In this document: in pieces, positions 44,779 through 52,339 of the stretch
How the letters are laid out: each line of letters begins with the position of its first letter
Position numbering within the stretch: the first letter of the stretch is position 1
Assembly: GCF_036099295.1 (NCBI RefSeq)
Contig: NZ_CP107976.1
Location: 806,001-870,000, forward strand
Reading direction: 5' to 3'
Origin: Streptomyces sp. NBC_00358
GTDB taxonomy: Bacteria; Actinomycetota; Actinomycetes; Streptomycetales; Streptomycetaceae
Length of the DNA: 64,000 nt
Translations under genes and position numbers: made by a program
The notes under the pieces: generated by a model
Databases searched by the model: none
What the model was told of the DNA's origin: nothing
Seen by the model: only the letters and a program-made list of their open reading frames with translations

Positions 44779-44892
44779 CTACCAGGTCTCGTTGCCCAGG
44801 GCGAGCTCGAACTCGCTCTCGGTCAGCTCGTTCTCGGCCGAGAACGTGGCGAGGACCTCGTCCAGAGCGGCGCTCAGTGCGGCGTCGGTCAT
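44779..44892 (-). CDS. 37-residue acidic peptide, candidate RiPP precursor or signal
   Basis: The peptide begins MTDAALSAALDEVLATF and ends ELALGNETW. It has nine Asp/Glu and no Lys, Arg, His or Cys. The first 30 residues look like an amphipathic helical leader with a SEFEL motif, and the single Trp is the last residue. ATG 44892 follows AAGGAGGTGA at ideal spacing, one of the best ribosome sites in the window. A terminator follows. The neighbours are a TPR protein and a methyltransferase on the same strand. Reading frame and signals are clear; the role (modified peptide, carrier or signal) is inference. Confidence 0.72.
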   Translation of the reverse strand: MTDAALSAALDEVLATFSAENELTESEFELALGNETW

Positions 44893-45022
44893 GGGTGTCA
44901 CCTCCTTCCGCGGGTGTCGTGGTGGCTGGTGGACTCCCGGTCACACCCGGCGCTCGCTCGCTCGGGGCGGGCGGTGCGCGGGGCGCGTGCGGGAGGGTCT
45001 GTGGTGTGCGGGCGACGTGTGC

Positions 45023-45039
45023 GGGACCGCGGGTCCCGG
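45023..45039. terminator. short inverted repeat after the ABM gene
   Basis: CGGGACC and GGTCCCG flank 3 bases, 13 bases after the ABM monooxygenase stop. It may be a weak terminator or processing hairpin before the peptide gene, whose start lies 130 bp further on. Confidence 0.4.
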
Positions 45040-45051
45040 ACCGTCAGGTCC

Positions 45052-45711
45052 TCAGACCTTCGTCGCCTCGGTGATGTACGCGATCTTGAGCGTGTACTCG
45101 CGTACGTCGACGCCGTCGAGCGCGGCGGGCTTGGCACCCCGGGTGTCGCGCTCGGCGCGGAAGGCCCGGTAGGCCTCCTCGCTCTGCCACTGCGCGTAGC
45201 TGACGACGGCCTCACCCTCGAAGTCCCGGTGCACGGTGTGGGATATGTAGCCGGGTGTGGCGTCGAGCGCCGCGTTGGGCTGTGTCACCGCTTCGAGGAG
45301 CGTCTCCTGCTGGGACCTGGAGCGGGTCCGGGCCACCTCGATGACCGTGAACACGTCCGGCCGCTCCGAGATCTCGATCGCCGTGTCGTCCAGCGACGGG
45401 TTCTGCCCGGTGTGGACGACCTCGCAGTGGATGCTGTCGAACGTGGCGAAGGTCAGGACCTCTTTGAAGCGCTCCTGCCGGCCGGGGTCGACGAGGATGT
45501 TCTCCCAGGCGGCCTTGTCGCGCCACTGTATGTAGCTGATGACGGAGTTGCCGTCGTGGCTCAGGTGCGCGTTGACCGACACGAGTCCGGTCCGCTCGTC
45601 CGCGGCGCCGAGACTCTGCCAGATGTCGATCAGCCGGTGCTGGTGCTCCGGGGACGTCTCGAAGATGTTGACCAGTGTGTAGTACTGGTCCTTGACACTG
45701 ATCCTCGTCAT
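45052..45711 (-). CDS. didomain ABM-family monooxygenase
   Basis: The 219-residue protein has two antibiotic-biosynthesis-monooxygenase ferredoxin-like domains: residues about 8-105 (TLVNIFETSPEHQHRLIDIW and AHLSHDGNSVISYIQWRDK) and 115-210 (FTVIEVARTRSRSQQETLLE and VHRDFEGEAVVSYAQWQSEE). Relatives include cofactor-free anthrone oxygenases and, in angucycline clusters, the JadG/AlpJ/GilOII oxygenases that open or contract ring B with reduced flavin. Which type this is cannot be decided by eye. ATG 45711 is preceded by AAGGAGG. Confidence 0.85.
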   Translation of the reverse strand: MTRISVKDQYYTLVNIFETSPEHQHRLIDIWQSLGAADERTGLVSVNAHLSHDGNSVISYIQWRDKAAWENILVDPGRQERFKEVLTFATFDSIHCEVVHTGQNPSLDDTAIEISERPDVFTVIEVARTRSRSQQETLLEAVTQPNAALDATPGYISHTVHRDFEGEAVVSYAQWQSEEAYRAFRAERDTRGAKPAALDGVDVREYTLKIAYITEATKV

Positions 45712-45897
45712 GCGAGGAACCTCCTTGTCGTTCCCGGCATGCCGGGGGCTGGGTGGTCCGGGCCGCCTGTCAGGCGGACCGGACCGGCGGGAGGACCGGA
45801 GTCCGGCCGGCGCCGGGGGCGGGGCTCGGCGAGTGGCGTCGGCACGCCGACGTGCGCGCCGAGCCCCGCGTCCGCGGCAGGGTCCGCCGGCCGGCGG

Positions 45898-47490
45898 CTA
45901 GTTCTGCGCGCCGGTGGGCACGGTCTCCTCGACGGCGCCCGCCGTCTGCGGCTCGGGCTGGGGCTCGGCGGTCGGCGCGGGGAGCGCCTTGCGCAGCAGT
46001 ACGGCGACCAGCGCGGCCATCGCGAGGAGTACGCCGATGGAGACGTAGGAGGCGACCTCCATACCGTGGGCGAAGGCGTCGTGCGCGGCGGCACTCAGCT
46101 CACCACCGAGCTTGCCCGGGAGGTGGCCCGCCACGGCGGCCGCCTCGGAGACGCTGTTGCGGGCCGCGTCGTGGGCCGATCCGGTGACGCCCGAGGGCAG
46201 GTGGTCGTCGAGGGTGGAGCCGTAGACAGCGGTCGCCAGGCTGCCGACGAGGGCGATACCGACGGCGCCGCCCAGTTCGTTGGTGGTGGAGGCCAGCGCG
46301 GAGGCGGCGCCGGCCCGCTCGACGGGGGCGGCCTGGACGATGGTGCCGATGCCCAGCGCCATCACCGGGGCGAGACCGATGAACATGATCGCGGAGGAGA
46401 CGACGGCCAGCGCGGTGCCGGAGTTCCCGTCGATCTGCGTCAGCACACCGAAGCCGACGGAGCCGACCAGCAGACCGGCGATGAGCACCGGCGGTGTGCC
46501 GATCTTCTGGGAGACGCCGGTACCGACCACGGCGGCGATGATGCCGGGGATGATGACCGGGAGCTGCCACAGACCCGCTTCGGCCGGCGACATGCCGAGC
46601 ACGACCTGCATGTAGGTGGCCAGCAGGTACTGGATGCCCATCATCAGGCCGGTGGTCAGCAGCAGGGTGCCGACGGAGACGGAGAAGGCGGCGCGGGAGA
46701 ACAGCGTGATGTCCATGAGGGGCACGGACAGGCCGCGCTGGCGCAGGACGAAGGCCACACCGAAGGCCAGGCCGATCACGAGGCTCAGGGCGGGCCAGAT
46801 CTCGAATCCGTTGCGGGCCAGCTCCTTGATGCCGTAGACCGCGGGCAGGATCGCGGCCAGCGACATCCCCACGCTCAGCAGGTCGACACGGCCGCCGGCC
46901 GGGTCCTTGTACTCGGGCAGCAGCAGCGGTCCGGCGATCAGCAGCAGCACCATGACCGGCACGGCCAGCAGGAAGGGCGCGCCCCACCAGAAGTGGTCGA
47001 GCAGCAGCCCACCGGCGATCGGGCCGACGATCCCGCCGATCATGAACGACGTGGTCCAGATGGTGACCGCGTTCGTGCTCTCCTTCTCGTCCCGGAACAT
47101 GACGCGCAGCAGCGACAGGGTCGAGGGGGCGAGGGTGGCGGCCGAGATGCCCAGCAGGGCCCGGGCGCCGATCAGCATCTCGGGGCTGTTGGCCTCGGCC
47201 GTCAGCACCGAGGCGATTCCGAAGAACACGGCTCCGATCATGAGCAGCCGGCGGCGGCCGATGCGCTCGCCGAGGGTGCCCATGGTGATGAGGAAGCCGG
47301 CGATGAGGAAACCGTAGATGTCGCTGGCCCACAGCAGCTGGCTGCTGGAGGGGTTCAGGTCGGCCGTCAGCTTGGGGACGGCCATGAACAGCAGCGTCAG
47401 GTCCATGGTCGTGAGCAGGGCGGGCAGGCAGAGGACCACCAGGCCGATCCACTCACGGCGGCCCGCCTTCGCGGGCGTTACTGCATTCAC
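45898..47490 (-). CDS. DHA2-family MFS exporter (14 helices)
   Basis: The 530-residue protein has about 14 hydrophobic helices, TTMDLTLLFMAVPKLTADLN in helix 1, GTLGERIGRRRLLMIGAV (motif A) and GGIVGPIAGGLLLDHF (motif C), as in the polyketide exporters of many Streptomyces clusters (JadL, LanJ, UrdJ types). It probably exports the angucyclinone and provides resistance. GTG 47490 has AAAGGAA upstream. The gene follows the unknown protein gene with a 66-bp gap in the same direction. Confidence 0.92.
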   Translation of the reverse strand: MNAVTPAKAGRREWIGLVVLCLPALLTTMDLTLLFMAVPKLTADLNPSSSQLLWASDIYGFLIAGFLITMGTLGERIGRRRLLMIGAVFFGIASVLTAEANSPEMLIGARALLGISAATLAPSTLSLLRVMFRDEKESTNAVTIWTTSFMIGGIVGPIAGGLLLDHFWWGAPFLLAVPVMVLLLIAGPLLLPEYKDPAGGRVDLLSVGMSLAAILPAVYGIKELARNGFEIWPALSLVIGLAFGVAFVLRQRGLSVPLMDITLFSRAAFSVSVGTLLLTTGLMMGIQYLLATYMQVVLGMSPAEAGLWQLPVIIPGIIAAVVGTGVSQKIGTPPVLIAGLLVGSVGFGVLTQIDGNSGTALAVVSSAIMFIGLAPVMALGIGTIVQAAPVERAGAASALASTTNELGGAVGIALVGSLATAVYGSTLDDHLPSGVTGSAHDAARNSVSEAAAVAGHLPGKLGGELSAAAHDAFAHGMEVASYVSIGVLLAMAALVAVLLRKALPAPTAEPQPEPQTAGAVEETVPTGAQN

Positions 47491-47556
47491 AACGAATTCC
47501 TTTACAACTGAATGGGGATGGCGGAGTTATCAGGTCGTCCGGGGCCGGGGCCGGCC

Positions 47557-48534
47557 TCAGACGGCTGCGACCGAGACGTCGCGCACGTTCAGCGCGACGC
47601 CCTGGCCCCAGAGGCGGTTGGCGGAAATGCTCTGTTCGTCGAGGAACTTCTGCGGCCAGGGCTCACCGGACCGCGGGTTGACGTAGTGGGCGGGCGCCGA
47701 GTCGATGCGCACCAGGCCGGTGCCCTCGGCGTCCAGAGCGCCGTCGAGGAGGGTGAACATGCCGATGCCGGTGATGAGTTGGCGCGGTGAGACGCCCTCC
47801 GGCTCGCCGGCGTGGTCGAGCAGCAGGTGCGCGCGGTCCAGGACCGGATGTCCGATGCGGTCCACCGACAGCACCTCCCGGCCGTTCACCTCCCATGTCA
47901 CCGTGGCGCGTGCGCGGTTCACGGTGATCCGCAGCATGTCGACGTCTCCGGGGGCCCGTTCGGCGACCGGCACGGCGTAGGTGTAGGCCGCGTAGGTGGT
48001 TCCGGGTATGCGCAGCCGCTCGTAGTTCGCGTACACCTGGGTGTTGGTGACGAAGAATCCGAATATCGACGCGCTCTCCAGGTCCGCCGTGATCATCGAT
48101 CCGCAGGCGAGCCGTGGATCGGCCTGCGCGTCGGTGACGGCCGCTCCGAAGGGGTGGTCCTCCGTGCCGTAGGTGGAGACCGCGAGGGTGGTGGTGCATT
48201 GGAGTGCGCCGGTCGCCGGAATGTCGAAGCCGGGCAGTCCGGTCCCCGCCGTACGGTTCGGCATGGCCGTCCACTTGACGTGGTCCCTCGTGCCCTCGCC
48301 TCCGTCGGCCTGCTGGCCGGTCGTCGAGACGAAGGCGGGGGCGCCGGTGCGCGGGTTGACTCCCGTGGGCACGACGGCGAGGCCGAGCGCCGACGCGTGG
48401 GCGACCCCGTCGCCGCCCGCGACCCCGGCGACGTCCTGGGTGTGCCAGGCTGCGTCAGCGCCGGTGGTGGTGAAGCCGTTCTCGAAGGTCTCGTGGAACA
48501 GTACGCCGTTCTGCACGGCTTCCGCGGTGCTCAT
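47557..48534 (-). CDS. protein of unknown function, possible concanavalin-like fold
   Basis: The 325-residue protein begins GVLFHETFENGFTTTG and is rich in predicted beta strands (IFGFFVTNTQVYANYERL and TVTWEVNGREVLSVDRIG), which suggests a jelly-roll fold like GH16/lectin proteins. I believe it belongs to an actinomycete DUF family (perhaps DUF6081) but cannot confirm this. No signal peptide is present, so it acts inside the cell. It is coupled to the monooxygenase gene upstream (GTG 48540 would overlap the stop as GTGA; ATG 48534 is two codons in). A tailoring role is likely. Confidence 0.6.
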   Translation of the reverse strand: MSTAEAVQNGVLFHETFENGFTTTGADAAWHTQDVAGVAGGDGVAHASALGLAVVPTGVNPRTGAPAFVSTTGQQADGGEGTRDHVKWTAMPNRTAGTGLPGFDIPATGALQCTTTLAVSTYGTEDHPFGAAVTDAQADPRLACGSMITADLESASIFGFFVTNTQVYANYERLRIPGTTYAAYTYAVPVAERAPGDVDMLRITVNRARATVTWEVNGREVLSVDRIGHPVLDRAHLLLDHAGEPEGVSPRQLITGIGMFTLLDGALDAEGTGLVRIDSAPAHYVNPRSGEPWPQKFLDEQSISANRLWGQGVALNVRDVSVAAV

Positions 48535-48536
48535 GA

Positions 48537-49694
48537 TCACGCTCTCTTCTCGGCTCGGGCGGCGTCGAGGGGGCCACGGGTGAAGGCCAGCGCGGCGGGT
48601 TCGAACTGCAGCACCATGTGGCTGGCGGCGGAGTTCACGTCCCTCCAGACGCGCTGCAGCGGGTCTGACGAGGACTGGCTGCGGGTGCCGCCGGAGCGGA
48701 AGAGGGTGTCCACGGCGCCTACGAGGAGCCGGGTGGCCAGCGCGCAGTCCCGGCGGTTGCGGACCAGGACGTCGTCGGTGGCCGGGGCCCGGTCGACGCT
48801 CTGCGCGGCGCGGGTCAGCAGCAGGCCGGCCGCGTCGATCTCGCCGGCCGCCCGCGCGTGGGCTATCCGCTGGGTCTCGCTCGGTTCCGTGCCGCGGGCG
48901 GCCTTGTCGGCGAGTGCGCGCGCCGACAGTTCCAGCGCGCCCCGGGCGGAACCCAGGACCGGTGCGGCGAAGGTGAGGCCGTTGACGGCGAACAGCGGCT
49001 GTGAGTGCCGGAGTTCGTCCGAGACCGCGCCCCGGCCCGCGAACATGTCGTCCATGGGGAAGGTCCGGTGCGCGGGGACGAGCACTTCGTCCAGGACGAG
49101 TGTGTGGCTGCCGGTCGCCCGCATCCCGACCGTGTCCCAGGTCTCCTCGATCCGGTAGGCGCTACGGGGTACGGCGAAGAAGCGGGCCTGGGGCCTGTCG
49201 TCCGCCCCCGGCACCATGGCCATCACCAGGGCCCAGTCGGAGAATTCGACACCGCTGGCGTAGGTCCAGGACCCGGACAGATGCCAGCCGCTGTCGGCCG
49301 CCTCGACGGTGGTGGCGGTGGAGACCAGGGAGCTGACCAGCCGGCTGTCCGGCCCGTCCGCCCAGATCTCGGCCTGCCCCTCGGCGGGCAGATAGGCCGC
49401 GAAGCGGGCGGTGTACGCGAGCAGCGAGCCGATCCAGGCGGCGGAGGCGCAGCCCTCTCCGACCGCGGCGACCGCCTCGGTGAGCGTGGCGAAGTCCGTC
49501 GGCTCGCCGCCATGAAGGGCCGGGACCAGCGCCCTGCTGAAGCCGGCCTCGACCAGGGCCTCCACCACGTCGGCGGAGAGCCGTCGTTCGCGGTCGGCCC
49601 GGGCCGCGTCGTGGCCCGCCGGCACACCTGCGGCCCGTGCGGCGGACACGAAGGTGTCCGAAGTGGTGCGGGGAGCGAGAAGCATCCCGGTCAT
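48537..49694 (-). CDS. acyl-CoA-dehydrogenase-like flavin monooxygenase
   Basis: The 385-residue protein has the acyl-CoA dehydrogenase fold with an N-terminal helical domain, a middle beta domain (GWHLSGSWTYASGVEFSDWAL) and a C-terminal domain of the HsaA/DszC type (RRDCALATRLLVGAVDTLFR and QRVWRDVNSAASHMVLQFE). The catalytic Glu of true dehydrogenases is not evident. Such group D enzymes hydroxylate aromatic rings with reduced FMN/FAD from a partner reductase, and the gene 49 bp upstream encodes one. It probably hydroxylates the polyketide. Confidence 0.85.
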   Translation of the reverse strand: MTGMLLAPRTTSDTFVSAARAAGVPAGHDAARADRERRLSADVVEALVEAGFSRALVPALHGGEPTDFATLTEAVAAVGEGCASAAWIGSLLAYTARFAAYLPAEGQAEIWADGPDSRLVSSLVSTATTVEAADSGWHLSGSWTYASGVEFSDWALVMAMVPGADDRPQARFFAVPRSAYRIEETWDTVGMRATGSHTLVLDEVLVPAHRTFPMDDMFAGRGAVSDELRHSQPLFAVNGLTFAAPVLGSARGALELSARALADKAARGTEPSETQRIAHARAAGEIDAAGLLLTRAAQSVDRAPATDDVLVRNRRDCALATRLLVGAVDTLFRSGGTRSQSSSDPLQRVWRDVNSAASHMVLQFEPAALAFTRGPLDAARAEKRA

Positions 49695-49742
49695 GGCTGT
49701 CTCATTTCATGAACGTCTCGGCTGAGTGCGGGGCGGGCCGGC

Positions 49743-50327
49743 TCAGGCGCGGTAGGGGCGCTTGGCGCGCGCCTCGCGCAGCGCGGTGCCCCACCACACG
49801 AGCTGGTCGAGCATGGTCTTGGTCGCGGCGGAGCAGCCCGCCGGCTCCTTGGGGTTCCCGTCCGCGTCGAACGTGGCCGCGGCGCCGTGGAAGCTGACCG
49901 TGTCGCGCAGGGTCACGGCGTGCATCTCGGCGTAGACCTGGCGCAGTTGCTCGACCGCGCGCAGACCTCCGGAGAGGCCGCCGTAGGAGACGAAGCCGAT
50001 GGGCTTGGCCTGCCACTGCGTGTAGTTCCAGTCGATCGCGACCTTGAGCGGTGCGGGGAAGCTGTGGTTGTACTCGGGGGTCAGGACGACGAACGCCTCG
50101 GCCGCCTCCAGGCGGGCGCTGAGGGCCGCGGCCGTCGCCGCGTCCGCCGGGGCGGGGGCGTCGGTCACCGCCACCGGCAGCGGGTAGTCGGCCAGGTCGA
50201 CGATGTCCAGCCCGATGGCGTCGTTCTGCCGGGCCTCTTCGGCGAACCACTTCGCGATGGTGGGTCCGAACCGGGTGGCGCGGGTGCTCCCGATCACCAG
50301 GGCTACTCGAAGGCTTTCCTCGGACAT
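49743..50327 (-). CDS. NADPH-dependent FMN reductase
   Basis: The 194-residue flavodoxin-like protein has the phosphate loop VIGSTRATRFGP, TPEYNHSFPAPLKVAIDW and FVSYGGLSGGLRAVEQLRQ. It should deliver reduced flavin to the flavin monooxygenase encoded directly downstream. It is a paralog of the reductase at 23195-23779 and has the more canonical N-terminal loop. ATG 50327 follows GAGGA. Confidence 0.9.
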   Translation of the reverse strand: MSEESLRVALVIGSTRATRFGPTIAKWFAEEARQNDAIGLDIVDLADYPLPVAVTDAPAPADAATAAALSARLEAAEAFVVLTPEYNHSFPAPLKVAIDWNYTQWQAKPIGFVSYGGLSGGLRAVEQLRQVYAEMHAVTLRDTVSFHGAAATFDADGNPKEPAGCSAATKTMLDQLVWWGTALREARAKRPYRA

Positions 50328-50551
50328 GGGGATCCTCACGGTCGAAGGTGTGCTGTGCGGAGGGTGGTTCACCCGGGCGGTCCGTCCGGGTGCGGCGGAC
50401 CGGTACGCCTCCGCGTCGGGTCCGGGTGGAGTGCGGTGCGGTGCGGCGGGCCGTCCCCACGTCACCGCCGCACCGCCCCGGCACCCGCTACCGGTACGAC
50501 CGTGGCCTCCGCTACTGCCACGGCCGCACCGGGGTCGGTACGGGCCGGAGG

Positions 50552-51016
50552 TCAGACGACCTGGCGCCGGGCGCCGTCGGCGTCGCGCGGTGACCACCAC
50601 AGCGCGGTGGTCTCGGCACCGGCGCCCAGTACGGTCCAACGGCCTTCGACGATGCGGCCGTTGCTCCAGCTCAGCAGGTGCAGGGCCTCGACGGCGAAGG
50701 TGTCGTAGGGAGAGGTGCTGTCCGCCGCGGCCCCGGCGCGCACCGCCGATATGCGGTTGACGTCGACCGAGTAGCCGGCTTCGGCGTTCACCAGGACGGT
50801 GACGTTGTCGCCGTGCATCGTGCCGCCGGAGAGCCGGAACATGTTCCCGAAGAACTCCAGGAAGGCGTCGAGACCTTCGTACCAGCCCGAGTAGGCGTGC
50901 AGTCCGGGCACCTCGAAGCGCACGTTCTCGTCCCAGAATTCGGTGATTTTCTCCCGGTCGCCGGTTCCGAGGGAGGCCCAGGCGGCGCCGACGCGCTCGG
51001 CTGTGAGATCAGACAT
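50552..51016 (-). CDS. SnoaL-like (NTF2 fold) protein
   Basis: The 154-residue protein has an NTF2/SnoaL pattern: VGAAWASLGTGDREKITEFW, VPGLHAYSGWYEGLDAFLEF, and a C-terminal LHLLSWSNGRIVEGRW. In polyketide clusters such proteins act as cyclases or cofactor-free hydroxylases (SnoaL/SnoaL2) or help ring tailoring. Its place between the regulator and the flavin reductase suggests tailoring. ATG 51016 has AAAGGAA ten bases upstream. Confidence 0.8.
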   Translation of the reverse strand: MSDLTAERVGAAWASLGTGDREKITEFWDENVRFEVPGLHAYSGWYEGLDAFLEFFGNMFRLSGGTMHGDNVTVLVNAEAGYSVDVNRISAVRAGAAADSTSPYDTFAVEALHLLSWSNGRIVEGRWTVLGAGAETTALWWSPRDADGARRQVV

Positions 51017-51220
51017 GGTTCTTCGTTCCTTTCGAAGTTCTTCTGTTCGGGCGGCAGTCGGTGCGGTGGCACGCCGATCGGCGCGCCGGCCGCGGCGTCG
51101 AGGTCGGTTCCGCTCAGCACGGGGCCGAGGGCACATCGGCGCGCTCCGCGAGGGAGAACTCACCCGCGGGCGCCGCCAGTCAGCGGCTGAGGAGCCGAAC
51201 AGGGCCGTGAATGGCCGGAG

Positions 51221-51904
51221 TCAGCAGTCGCCGGTGGGTTCGAAACAGAGTCCGACACCGCGGATCGTCGTGATCCATTCGTCGGGTCCGAGCTTTCTGC
51301 GCAGGCTGGCCACATGGGTGTCGATCGTGCGGCTGGGCGGCGACCAGTGCTCGCCCCACACCTGGCTCATGAGCCGGCGCCGCGACACGACCGAGCCCGG
51401 CTGCGAGGCCAGCAGGCACAGCAGGTCGAATTCCTTGCGGGTGCACTCCACGCGCCTGCCGCGCAGCGTGACCTCCCGCAGTTTCATGTCTATGCGCAGC
51501 GAACCCCACTCCATGACGTCCTGCGCGCGGTCCTGGCGCAGGCTGCGACGCATCACGGCGCCGATCCGCGCCGTCAGCTCCCGCAGGTCGTACGGCTTGA
51601 GGAGGCAGTCGTCGGCCCCCGCCTCGAGAACGAGCACCTGGTCCCACTCACTGCGGCGACAGGTGAACGCGATGATGGGCGTGTCCCCCGCCGCCCTGAT
51701 CGCCGCGCACACGTCGAGGCCGTGCAGGTCCGACAACTCCAGGTCCAGCAGCACCAGATCCGCGTGCTCGTACATCTCCAGCGCCTTGCCGCCGCTGTCG
51801 ACACTGACAACGTCGCAGCCCTGCCGTCTGAGACTGTGGGCGATCCCCCGTTGTGCGTTCACATCACTTTCCACCACGAGCACACGCCACGTCACGTCAG
51901 CCAC
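51221..51904 (-). CDS. atypical OmpR/PhoB-type response regulator (JadR1-like)
   Basis: The 227-residue protein has a receiver (residues 5-115) and a winged helix (130-225, ECTRKEFDLLCLLASQPGS and SRTIDTHVASLRRKLG). The acidic pair is altered: VVESDVN has Ser where the second acidic Mg ligand belongs, while the phospho-Asp (LLDLEL), Thr (AFTCR) and Lys (LLKPYD) remain. No histidine kinase is nearby. Angucycline clusters often have such orphan regulators (JadR1, LndI, Aur1P), and JadR1 senses the end product. GTG 51904 was chosen for its GGGAG ribosome site. Confidence 0.9.
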   Translation of the reverse strand: MADVTWRVLVVESDVNAQRGIAHSLRRQGCDVVSVDSGGKALEMYEHADLVLLDLELSDLHGLDVCAAIRAAGDTPIIAFTCRRSEWDQVLVLEAGADDCLLKPYDLRELTARIGAVMRRSLRQDRAQDVMEWGSLRIDMKLREVTLRGRRVECTRKEFDLLCLLASQPGSVVSRRRLMSQVWGEHWSPPSRTIDTHVASLRRKLGPDEWITTIRGVGLCFEPTGDC

Positions 51905-52082
51905 GTGTACTCCCGACCCGAGAACCGGCCCTTCCCACGATGCGCCGCGTTGCGCACCGGAAGTGCGATGACGGTGATGCATGCCGCGTGTTCTGTGCCG
52001 AACTGTGCCCGGCTGGCTCATGCGACGTCCCCCTGTTCCTGCGTGGACTCCCACGCCGAAATCGTTCAAGCATCGCCAGACT

Positions 52083-52104
52083 ACAAACCGACACGCATGT
52101 ATGT
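52083..52104. promoter_or_regulatory. candidate autoregulatory element (ARE)
   Basis: A 22-bp imperfect palindrome, ACAAAC-N10-GTATGT, with centre CGACACGCAT, very similar to the site at 53763-53784. AREs are bound by gamma-butyrolactone receptors and released by the signal. It lies about 180 bp upstream of the OmpR-type regulator start. Confidence 0.75.
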
Positions 52105-52256
52105 CAACGCGCCGCGAGTGGCTTGGAGCACACCTTCCGGGGCGTGAGTGACACCGGAAAATCGGTCATAAGCCATCGAAACGGTCACAGGTCACTCGGA
52201 GTCGCTGGACCCGACGGCCGATAAAAGCCCAGTACGAGCCGGGTAAAGATACAGGC

Positions 52257-52273
52257 GTGAATGTTATATTCAC
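52257..52273. promoter_or_regulatory. 17-bp inverted repeat before the TetR gene
   Basis: GTGAAT and ATTCAC flank 5 bases. It lies 67 bp upstream of the TetR start, where an autoregulatory operator would be expected. It may equally overlap the -10 region of its promoter. Confidence 0.45.
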
Positions 52274-52339
52274 CTCCCTTGCGGCGCGGACCCGGATCCG
52301 AAGGACCGCAAGCCACCTGCACGAACGTGAGGAGTCGGC

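Larger units (their letters stand above)
51905..52339. promoter_or_regulatory. divergent regulatory region between the OmpR and TetR genes
   Basis: This 435-bp gap is AT-richer than its flanks and has no gene. It holds a 22-bp ARE-like palindrome (52083-52104) on the side of the OmpR-type gene and an inverted repeat at 52257-52273 before the TetR gene. Both promoters must lie here. Confidence 0.65.

Noticed and set aside
44779..44892. Peptide as an extra acyl carrier or a fragment of a larger gene
   Set aside because: It has no D/E-S-L phosphopantetheine motif. It has its own start, stop, ribosome site and terminator, so it is complete.
42371..45172. 933-codon open frame on the plus strand
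   Set aside because: Antisense to the TPR and peptide genes. It is an artefact of GC-rich third positions, and the translation has no domain-like features.
44914..47511. 865-codon open frame on the plus strand
   Set aside because: Antisense to the exporter and ABM genes. It has low-complexity Gly/Asp/Gln-rich translation and no ribosome site.
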